Shown here piece by piece: positions 42,901-54,900 of a stretch of DNA of 64,000 nt (position 1 is its first letter; each line of letters opens with the position of its first letter). Position numbers and translations under genes: made by a program. The DNA is taken from positions 17,290,419-17,354,418 of the forward strand of contig CM045750.1 in NCBI GenBank assembly GCA_024760905.1. The letters run 5' to 3'. The notes under the pieces are model-generated. The model had not been told where the DNA came from. It saw only the letters and a list, made by a program, of their open reading frames with translations, and did not search any database. Origin of the DNA: Plotosus lineatus. Lineage: Eukaryota; Chordata; Actinopteri; Siluriformes; Plotosidae.

Positions 42901-45900
42901 CCCTTGAGGGGCACAGTATTGCTATACTAAAGTTGTTTCTCTTTTCTACTTCTTTAAGTGATGTAGAATTTGTTTTGGTTATAAGCAAATTCTAAACAAT
43001 AGGAATGATTTGTTTAGTTTTGACAAAAAAATGCACTTGGAGAGTACAGCCACCTCTCATGGTACCGCTTTTTTTTTTTTTTTAAACATGGGGTATAATG
43101 ACAGGTGATGTAGAATTAAGGAACCCATTGTTGCATACTCTGCAATTATTTTTGAACTTTGGATTATTTTCTCCTGGAGCATTCTGGGTGATTTCTGCCA
43201 ACTTGCCATTTTGTGTAAGGCTGTAAAATCATTTAAAACTTTCCTCGATATAGATTTGGATCACACACAAAATTTAATCAGTTCTTTGTTGGCACAAAAT
43301 CCATGTTTGGTTACAGTTTCATGGAAATCTGTCTTAGTTTTTGAGTTATCATGGTCACAGACATACACGACCAATCACTGGCTATGTAAAATACTCTGAA
43401 TCTAACTTAATTTTGATTGCAGTGCACACACAAAGTGTACCAAAACGGATGACCAGCAACTGGATGACTTCAAGGAAAAGGTCAAGATTTTTATTATAAT
43501 TTTTAAAATTTTGGCCCGATCTTCTTTTATTAAGGACAAAAAAGGTTGAACTCGGGAAATTATCGGCTTAAAAATCTATTACGCACTACTGCAAACCACT
43601 GTACACCTACGGAGTTGATATCTCTGTCAAACCATTTTTTGCTACTGAAATGCTCATTTTGTTGATATGAATGTCTGATGACACAAAAGGGCAGCAATGT
43701 GACGCAGTGGTTAGCACATCCACCTCACAGCAAGAATGTCCTGGGTTTCACTCATGGACATGGTGAGGGGGTTTCAGTGTGGATTTTGCATGTTCTCCCT
43801 GTGGTTTTGTGGGATTTCTTTAGACACTCCAATTTCCTCCAACAATCCCAAGACATGCACATTAGGCTAACTAGCTGTTCTAAATTGCACCTAGGTGTGT
43901 ATGTGAATGGTTGTGTGCATGTGTTCCCCTGCAAAGGTCTTTGCATGACAAATCAGGAAGGCAGAAATAGGCAGAAATCACCCAAAATGTGCCGGAATGA
44001 AAAAACAACATACAGATCTTAAAATAATTTCAGAACAGGCCACAAGGGACACTGTAGTTCTGTGTCACCCTCCATTATATCCCATGTATAGAAGGGCTTG
44101 CACTACCTTGGTGGAGGTCTGCACTCTCTGAGTGTCTTTCTGGTTTGAGATTGTTCATGATCAACTTGTAGAAAGCCTCAACAATGAACGTGACCCGATG
44201 GTTGGTGTTTTGACCGCTTTTTTTTTCGAAACCAGTGAATGACGAAACGGTCGCGTACATATTTCACTTCTGTAATACAATGCATGATACTGCACACTGC
44301 CGAAAACGGGTTTGTGTGTTGTAAACAAAAACAATGGCCAACACGGCATGGGTACATGCTAAAACGTTCAGAAAATATTAGTTTAAAGACGACTTCGAAA
44401 TACTAAACATCACTGATGATGACTATATTACCGAAATAATAATATGCAAGACGTGCAACAAGTATATCATGCAAATTATGGAAATGGATATTCTACATTT
44501 ATTAATGAATACCTTGTGAATTATCAAAATAATGTTATAGAGACAAAATGGAGTTACAGATATTAATGTTAGCAATTAGTTAACATTCTGGTTCAGCCAG
44601 TTAAAGGTTCAAGTTGGTGCTACTGTTGTTTTTGACATTCCTGCTGATTGATGAAACTTTGCATGTTCATGTATTAAAAGTATTCCAGTAACTTTATGAG
44701 AACTGTGATGATTATTTGTATTAAAATTCATTACAAAGTAGTTAATTCTGTGCTAACTATTTTTATTCTAAGTTTAGTCAGTTTTTAAACAAACATCCTC
44801 ATCTTGTGCTCCCAGACTCTCAGTATCAGTGTCTGTTTCCCAAGTCGCATGAGATGTTCAATACTCAGCCCCCAAAGCACCTCACTCCTAATCTTAAACA
44901 CCTCCCGAGACAGAAGAATGATCATTCCAGCTGGAACTACGAGATTGAAGATAATTTTGTAACATGCCAAGATCTAAGCTCCCACTCTTCTCAACGCCTC
45001 CAGAACCTAGAACACACATTATTAAGCCTCAGGTCTCAGTTCAGTGTCCTGCGTAGACCAGGTGGATGTCTGAAAGGGTACATGACGGGACTCTCCACTT
45101 CAGGACAGGTGGAATTTTACCACCATCCCCAAGCAATAATTTTTAACCAGCACTATGCACAGTTGCAACATCTTCTTGAACAACGAGCCCAGCTCCTCTT
45201 ATTGCATGAATATGGTTGGCGATGTCGTGCAGCAAATTGCTTTATATCACGGTTGGGTGAGGTGCTGGGGAAAGCTCGTCTCTTATCCAGCAGGGGACGG
45301 AGTTCAAAAGAACAAGCCAACTCTTCCTGGAACCTGGATCTTAGGGTTATGGCTGAGGAAGTACAAGTCCACATGAAGCACTGGGACATGCTGTATACCC
45401 GAATATGTTCTGATAACTTCTTGCGAGCTGTTTCATTCAGTTGCACTGGAATGCTGGAGTCAATGCAACAGAGGTTACTGATGCTGGGACAGCAAGCCTT
45501 GTTGCAAATGGAGAATTGCATACACGTAGTTCTTGAAGCCTTAGCTGGGGCTGAACTTATGTTCGTCCCCAGAGATGCCTTAGAAGACTTGCTGTCTGCT
45601 GTGGAGATCTACAATAAGGTGATAGTAAACCTCCGATCAAGAAAAAGAGCTGCAGCTTGTGGTGTGCAGATTACCTTTAGCTGGGATTGTTCTCAGATCA
45701 GGTCAGGCTTGCCCAGGAAACATGTCAGACCTCGAGCATTGCCAGCAGTGGACATCCTGAGGATCATGGCATGCCATCGAGCTCAGATTGCAGCCAGGCA
45801 AATTTACAGCTGGGCATGCCAGCAGAGTGATCTTCATTCTCTCGCAGGACGAACCAGAATGAGATGGCAGAACTTGGATTGTTCAGATCTTCCTGTTCCA

Positions 45901-48900
45901 GTTACTTCATCTATCCTGGACGAATCCTCCGAGAAAACACTTCACAGCGTTTGCGTTTCCAGTCTGCCCTTGTTTGTATTTGCTCAGCAGGATAAAGATG
46001 ACATTCTGAAAACTCTTTGTCAAGTCTTAATATCCTCAACAGACCTGGTAGTTCCACACATTCGTAGAAGATTGCCGCTGAATGGGAGTGCTTCTGCAGG
46101 GATGAGCCTCAGAACCAACGAGAGAGATGATATTAGTCCGGAAATGTGTCCCTCTCGTATCCAAAGCCCTGCTCAGAGAGTGGACTCGGATATATGTCTG
46201 GCACTTTTTTCCCAGTACACGGATGTGTTATGGAGGGAATTTGGCAAAGCAGTTATTAAGTGTTTTTATTACCCATTTGCCACCGACATTTTGTGTGCTG
46301 TGCACCAGTGGAATGATCAGATGGTGTTCCTGCTGGTCAGATGGCTAAAGCATGCTTGTAAAGAAGGTACGACTATAAAATGTGGTACACGCTTCTTATT
46401 GATTTCCTTGAGCGCTGTGTTTATTATATTATATTATATTATATTATGTTATATTATATTTGTTGTAATTTGCTCTTTTCAGAATTGGTTCCAGCTGAAT
46501 GCAAAGATGTCTTGAATGAATTCTGCTCCCATATTTTATCTACAGCTGCCTTCATGCACTGGGATGCAAGTGAGTTATTTGACTAAACTGGAAAAAGCGT
46601 TATTGCTTTGTGTTTCGATTATGTTTTAATGCTTTTCTCTTATAAGGGATCCCAGATCTCTGCTATTTAGAGGAAATCCGCTATTTTTTTCAGCTTCAGG
46701 GGCCTTGCGGCCCCCTTGATCCCAGCTGAAATATTTCATTTCCTCTATTTCTGAACCCATTTCCTCTTTTTTTCTAAACCTCGCTGGGATTCCTGTCTTA
46801 TGTAAAGGGAATAGGGAAAAGGGGGGCTGGTGCTGATCTCAGCCAACATTGGATGAAGGAGGAGTACACTCTGAATAGCTGCCTGACCATTGCAGGGCAA
46901 CACGCACACAACCATTCAAAGTTGGGGGCAATTTGGAACAGCTAGTTCGCCGAACATGCATGTCTATGGAGAGTAGGAAGAAAGCAAAGCACCTGGAGAA
47001 ACCCAAGCAAGCACAATGAGAACATGTAAACTCCACACAGAACCACCTGAGCATCTAGTCTTGAGAGCAGGTAGGCATTTTCTTACTAGTTTTCTCTTGG
47101 TGGAGGGGGAGAGGAGGAACATTGCTATCAAATAAGATAGATGGGCTACACTCTACTGACAGAGCTGTTGGTGGTTGAACTTGTGCCGGTGTTTTTGCTA
47201 CTCACTTTTCGATATGACTTACATAGAATACATAGTAATAAAATAGAATAAAGTTTTGATAGCTCAGTGCTGTACTGCACTAAATAACTAACTAAGATGG
47301 TCGACAGGTGTAGTGTATCTTTTACTTTTGTCCCCTTTTCTCCTAATTATATTCGTATTCAATTCTCACTCATCAGTTATTCACGTCTCTATCACAGGAA
47401 CATGTGATGCATGTGATGTAAATAAAATATAAATACACACTGATGAATGAGGAAAATGAGAGAGAAAAAAGAGTAGAAGAGGTGACCATTGAGGAGCAGG
47501 ATGTAGCAAAGATCAGTAAGGGTGAAGTGAGGAGGGCATTGAAGAGGATGAAGAGTGGAAAGGCAGTTGGTCTTGATGACATACCGGTGGAGGTATGGAA
47601 GTGTCTACATGAGGTAGCAGTTGATTTCCTGACAAGGACATTCAACAAGGTCTTAGAGAGTGAGAGGATGCCAGAGGAATGGAGGAGAAGTGTGCTGATG
47701 CCCATTTTTAAGAACAAGGGAAACATGCAGAGTTGGGCAACTACAGAGAGATAAAGTTGACGAGCCATACGATGAAGTTATGGGAAAGAATAGTGGAAGC
47801 TAGACTAAGGGCAGAGGTCGGCATTTGTGAACAACAGTTTGGTTTCATGCCAAGAAAGAGCACCACAGATTCAGTGTTTGCTTTGAGGATGTTACTACAG
47901 AAGTACAAAGAAGGCCAGAGGGAGCTGCATTGTGCCTTTGTGGATCTCGAGAAAGCATATGACAGGGTGCCGAGAGAGGAACTGTGGTATTGCATGAGGA
48001 AGTCTGGAGTAGCAGAGAAGTATGTTAGAGTGGTGCAGGACATGTATGAGAGATGTAAGACAATGGTGAGGTGTGCTGTCGGTGTGACACAAGAGTTCAA
48101 GGTGGAGGTGGGACTGCATCAAGGGTCAGCTCTGAGCCCCTTCTTGTTTGCTATGGTGATGGACAGGCTGACAGACGAGGTTAGACAAGAATCTCCATGG
48201 ATGATGATGTTTGCAGATGACATTGTGATCTGTAGTGAGAGCAGAGAACAAGTGCAGGAAATCTAGAGAGGTGGAGGTATGCCCTGGAAAGGAGAGGAAT
48301 GAAGGTTAGCCACAGTAAAACAGAATACATGTGTGTGAATGACGAGGACTCAAGAGGAAGGGTGAGGTTACAGGGGGTAGAGATAAAGAAGGTGGAGGAT
48401 TTTAAGGACTTATGCTCAACAGTCCAGAGCAATGGAGAGTGTGGAAAAGAGGTGAAGAAGCGTGTGCAGGCTGGTTGGAATGGTTGGAGAAAAATGTCCA
48501 GTGTGATGTGTGATAGGAAGGTATCGGCAAGAATGAAGGGAAAAGTGTACAAGACGGTGTTGAGGCCAGCGATGTTGTATGGTTTAGAAACAGTGACACT
48601 GAGGAAAAGACAGGAGGCAGATCTGGAGGTAGCAGAGATGAAAATGTTGAGGTTCTCTTTGGGAGTAACGAGGATGGATAGGATCAGGAATGAGTTCATC
48701 AGAGGGACAGCACATGTAAGAGGTTTTGGAGACAAAGTCAGAGAGGCTAGATTGAGATGGTTTGGACATGTACAGAGGAGGGATAGTGAGTATATTGGTA
48801 GTAGGATGCTGAGGTTGGAACTACCAGGCAGAAGGCCTCGAGGAAGACCAAGGAGAAGCTTTATGCATGTGGTGAAGGAGGACATGAAGGTAGTTGGAGT

Positions 48901-51900
48901 AAGAGTAGAAGATGCAGAGGATAGGGTGAGATAGAAGATGGTGGCAGATGATTTGCTGTGGTGACCCCTGAAGGGAAAAGCCGAAAGAAAAAGAAGAAGA
49001 CACACATACAGACGCGTGCTCACACACAGATGCGCACCTCACATAAAAACGTAAGTAGTTTTGTTGGGGGGGATTTGGGTTGTTTTTATTTTTGTTTGTT
49101 TGGTTTTTTTTTTATTTTTTATTTTTTTATTGCATACAGTAATTGGGCTTGTTCTGTGGCATTTTCCTTAAGTTTCCCCCTATTTTTCCTTAATTTCCTT
49201 ATTTTTTATTTTTTGATGAATATTTTTAAAAAACCCGCGATGCACTGAAGTCGCAGAAACTGAAGCACGAAGTAGCGAGGGATCGACTTAATTGTTTAAA
49301 TTATACAATGATGGTTCAGTGATGGAATACATCAGCTTGTGGGAGAATACTAAGTATTAGCTAGTGGTTTTTCTCCAATCAGAAATGAGAAAATATTTTG
49401 AATGAATAATACTAATAAGAGTTATTGCGTTTTGTTTCAGTTGCAATTCTTATATTTGTTTGTGTTGCAGTAATGTGTGAGTCACTGGGAGTAGGACTAA
49501 AGGATAAGTGCTTACTGACATCCAAGACCGAAACTAACACTGTGAGAACCGCCACCACGAAACTTGCACTCCAGCTCTTCCCCCCTCTGCTCTCTGTCCT
49601 CCAGTTACTGAAAACCCTACACCCAAACCTAGGTACACCCCAGTCTAGTTCCTGTTCTGTTTTACCCTTTAGAGGACATATAATAGTTTAAACACCTGCA
49701 TGTGTTCTCTTAATTAATATATTTCATAATTTGAATTTCTAATGTTTGATCTTTCTCTGTACAGGAGAGAAAGAAACCGGAAGCCGTGGTTTGTATCATC
49801 TAGGGTTACTATGCAGAGCCCAAGCTTCTATCCAGTCCTTGACTTTTTGGGTTATGAGTAAAGCCTACCAGTTTCTGGCCTCTTGGTCTCTTACTAAGTT
49901 TGTGCTGGTCACACAAGGAGATCTTAAGGTACCAAGTACTGTACTTTTTTTACGTTGAGTTGTATCCTAATTTGGAGAACATACATGAAGAATATGTATT
50001 GACATCGATCAAATTTGAAAGGCATTCAGAGAGGCAGTGGAGAGTCTAGTGCAGCAGCTGGAGACTGTGTGTGGAAGTACTGAACATTATCTCATCGTGG
50101 AACATTACATTCTTCTGTCTAATGCAGTGTCACACCTACAGGTAAAATGTTCTCAAATTTCAATGCATCATCATCATCATCATCATCATCATTTTCCGCT
50201 TAATCCGGGGTCATGTTGCGGGGACAGCAGCCTAAGCAGTGAGGTCCAGACGTCCCTCTTCCCAGTCACTTCCTCGAGCACTTACAGGGGGGGCACCAAG
50301 GCTTTCCCATACCAGCCAAGAGACATGGTTCCTCTAGCGTGTTCTGGGTCAACCCTGGTTGGGTCCCTTCCCAGTTGAACATGTTTGAAACATCACACCA
50401 GGGAAGCCTTCAGGAGGCATTCTAACCAGATGCCCAGGCCACCTAACCTGAGTCCTCTCAACGCGGATGAGCTTCTACGACGAGCTCCTCCAGGATGGCT
50501 GAGCTTCTCACCCTATCTCGAAGGGAGAGCCACTTCCATTGTAAACTGTATTTAAGTAGAACTGGTTCCCCCATCTAAGGAATTTGCTGGTAGTCCAGAA
50601 CCTTTTCGAGGCAAACCGAGAGTTGCTTTCCAGGCCCTCACTGAACTCCTCCCACACCCAAGATTTTGCATCGGTGACAGCTTTGGGGTGCAGCACATTT
50701 GGCCAGCCGGTACCTGTCTGTTGCCTCGGGTGTCCCACAGGCCAATAAATCCCATAGGCTTCCTTTTTTAGCTGGACAGCCCACATCACTGCAGATGTCC
50801 ACCACTGGGTTTGAGGGTTACCGCCACGACAGACACAGATGACCTTCCGGCCACAGCTGCATGAGCTGAAGACCGATCACTGACACATGCCTTTGAGCCT
50901 GTCCCCCAGGCCTGGTTTCGTGGGGGGGGCGGTGACCCACGATCGGGCAACAGAAACCATGTCTTTTTGTATTATTATTTATAGAGACCTTTTGAAACAT
51001 GCTTAGTCTGGACCTTCACCTATGGCCTGTTTGCCTTGGCTGACCCTGCCAAGGACATAATGCCCCCGACAACATAGCTCCTCGGATCATTAGGACATGC
51101 AGACAGCAAGATCATGATAAGGTGGCAATTCCAGTGCAGTATATCTTTATATCTGAGAATAAAGTATTACCATTATCTCTGTTATTTTAAGTGAGGGGAG
51201 TTGAAATGTTTAACAAACAGTATTTATACTAAGAGACTGGAGCTTTAGCCAGCACTGCGTAAAAAGGCAGGGTACACCCTGATCAGCTTGCCTGATGCCA
51301 CAGGGCAATACACACAACTATTCAGTTACATTCAGATCTATGGAAAGTTTGCAACAGCCAATTCACCTTATGTGCATGTCTTTGAATTGTGGGAGGAAAT
51401 TGGAGCGCCTGAAAGAAACTTGTACATGCACGGGGAGAACATGAAAACGTCACACAGAAATAGCTGAGCCTCAATTCAAACCCAGGTTTGGACCGTGTTA
51501 CCAAGTACTGTATAATAAATTAAGAAATTAAATATTCTGTACATTCATTCATTTATTGGCGGAGAGGATTGAGTCTATCTCAGCCAACTTGAGGCGAACA
51601 GTTCTCCAGACCATCACACTGCCAATACTCCAGTCATTCACCTGACATCTATGGGAATTTGGAATAGGCAAGTGTCCTAAGGTGCATATCTTTGGATTGT
51701 GGGAGGAATCTGGAATATCTGTATGTAACCCACAGAAGCTCAGGAAGAGCATGAAAACTTGTGTACATTTAACCTTTTAATATATCACAGGGTTTCTCTG
51801 AACTCATCCTGAGGCTCTTTTCGATGGTCTGCAAGAAAATGTCCATGGAAATTTTTGAGCAAACGATGCCGTCAGGAAAACACTGGAGAGTCAGCAGTAA

Positions 51901-54900
51901 AACAGGTTAGAAGGATGATGCTTCCATTTTGGGACTTTAAAGGGTATCTGTGGTGAATTAGTGTTACTAGTTTTTTTCAAACGATCATGTCTCATATGTC
52001 GCTCCTTGCAGCATCAGTCCTTGCCCCTTGTGAAAGTATGTGTGAATGCTGTGACACTCGGTGTGCTTAGAGACATGTTGCCTTCCTCATTGGCTGTTCC
52101 AGCCTGCGAGTGATATGAACTCGTTAGATTCACTGGGCTGTGACACTGACCCCTATGTATAATAACAAGTGCTCGTCTGCACAAACAACAAGTGTAGAAG
52201 TTACGGAAAACATTTCGGTTTGTTCCTAAACCAACCGACAACAGGAAATTCAAGTTGGCCAACCATTGGCTGCAAAGGCCATTTTGGATTTTTCATCACA
52301 CTGATCTCTGGCAGCATTCTTGTCCTCAGAGTCACTAGAATGTGACTTCTCACGGCCTCCACTAAATTGCTCCATCTCTGCAGCAATATGTAGGAATGAG
52401 TGTAACTGGTTACCTATTTTAACCAAACAGTTGCTTCCTGAACATGTATTTTCCTCCCACCTCTAATGTCGCTCTTTAAATAATCCTGCTTGTTTACGTG
52501 AGTTGAACAGCCTCACCCAACGATTTCATTTAGCAAAAAAAAATCTGTTAACCATTGGTTCAGCCGCGGCTAGTATTCCACGGGATAAAATATCCAACAT
52601 AGTGCTTTTTATGGCCGTTTATGTTAAAATAAGCTTTCTATCACGTTGCGTTTTGTGTTTTTATTCATTCATTCATTCATTTTCTAAACTGATCATTCCG
52701 AAACAGGGTCGCGAGGAAACTGGCAACCATCTCAGCTAACTCTGGGCGAGGGTGGGATACACCCTGGACAGCTCACTAGGCCAACACTCACAACTATTCA
52801 CACTCGCTGTCACACCAAGGGATGATCTGGAACAGCCAGTCAGCCTACTGTGCATGTTGCTGGACTGTAGGAGGAACTGGAGTACCAGCAGGCTGAGAAC
52901 ATGCAAACTCCTTATAGAAACGCCTGAGCTGAATCCAAAACCTTGCTGTGTGGTGGACGTGCTAACCACTACGTCACCGTGCCGGCTGTGTATTCGTAAT
53001 TGTCAGTATTGTTATGTGCTTTTTTATAGAATTACCCAGTATCCCGAGTGATTATGCAGCCTTTGCAGCTCAAAGTGTACTTGGCCAAGTGTTAGAAGGA
53101 GTGCAGCCCTTAGCGGATGAGACTCGTATTCCAGCACTGGCAGAGGCCATTACTGCCTTCATGGATGCCTGGATGGAGCACATACTCAAGCAGAAGATTA
53201 AGTTTAGGTCAGTTTGAAATGTAACTGGTATTGGAAATGGATGATGTTTGGCAGAACACCTTTTCTTTCATTTAATATTTACTCCTTTTGTTACAGTGTC
53301 CACGGAGCTCTCCAGCTGAAGCAAGATTTTGACGTGGTTCGAGAGTTGATTCGTTCTGAGAAGTACAGCCTATCTGAGGAGCTGCACCACCGGCTCCTGT
53401 CACTCCATGTCTTTCATCAAGTGGACAGTGCCATAGTGTGCCTGCTACAGCAACCTGTGAGCAAACCATACATGCCCTCACGGAGATGGGAATCTTTCCG
53501 ACACTGCTGTAAGTCACTGCCAGGCATAAAACGTAGCAAGTAATGCCCCGTTCACACAGGGAGTGATATGAAACACACCTCACAAATGAAATAAATTGAT
53601 TCGCTGCTAAAGCATCATCAGCTGTTGTTGCCTGCTAACTCCCTAGCAAATCTCCCGCTTAAAAGTTTTTGAGTGAAACTGCTCAGCATTGCACTAGTTC
53701 CCTTCATCAGTTCCGTGAAATAAATTATCATCTTATATTATTTGAGTTTTTGCTCATGTCAACATCATTTTATTTTTGTACGGGATGTATAGAACGGAGA
53801 TTCTTGTACATCATAAACTGGAAAGACCTAAAATGAATATAAATATATACTTGCAGGAAATGCTGACTGTTTGTATAAACCCAGACCCAACCATAGCATT
53901 TCTGGTCATTAAAATTATGCACAGTCATACAGGATATTTAGAAACTGCAAGAACAAGCTCCTCTTCCATGTTAATGTGGGAAGATTAATTAAACTTGTCT
54001 TCATTGTTTCTCTACGGAAAATATGTTTGGGGAATTCGATGTTTGATGGCGTCTGTCAATCAACTATCTTTAAGCTGTGATTGGTGAGTGCTAGAATTGT
54101 CACATGAAAGGTCAGCCACATCCGTTGAACTCCATGCCCATCTATTTCATGTTGAGAAAATTTTTCCTCCCATCGCTCATTTCGCTGGCTTTCACGGACT
54201 TTGTATGGTCACGTGTCATTCTTTGCTTCCTGTGTGAATCTGGTTTAATTCTGGTGACTGGCCCTGAGGATTATTTCAACATTAAGTGTTGAATACTGAT
54301 GAAGGTTAAAGTGTAAGTCTGTCTCCAGCTCAAAGTCCAACTCCACCAACTTGTTCACTGTGAAGAAAGAAAAGTGTGTTGAGAGGATGGCTACGAAAGG
54401 TAGTATAAACATCTGTGATGAAGTCCTGAGAAGCGAATATTTTAAAATGAGTGCAGTTTCATGTACTTGAGCGACTCCGTACCGTTGGAGGATGCGAAGA
54501 TTCTGAACTTCACAATCACTTATGTATCAGACGGTTGACTCTACATCAAAATGGGTGCTGCTTGGTACTGGATGGTTTTAACCAGTAAATGGTGTTTTAA
54601 CCTTTTCTGGAGAAAGTTAATTTAGTTAATATGTCCACCAGTACAGTGATCCCTGGCTACTTTTGCTTCAGTTTCTGTGGCTTCAGTGCATCTCGTTTTT
54701 TTTTTTAAATATCCATCGAAAAATAAAAACATAAGGAAAGTAACGAAAAATAGGGGGAAAGTTAAGGGTAAGTGCTGCAAAACGAGGCCAATTATGCAAA
54801 ACAAACAAACAAACAAAAAAAACAATCTGAGTTGTTTTTCTGCATCTGAGTGTCTGCACGCACATCTGTATATATGATATATGTCATTATATAATCATTC

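Noticed and set aside
48181..49023. 280-codon open frame on the minus strand
   Set aside because: Complement of the RTE LINE reverse transcriptase; similar shadows occur over the other RTE fragments.
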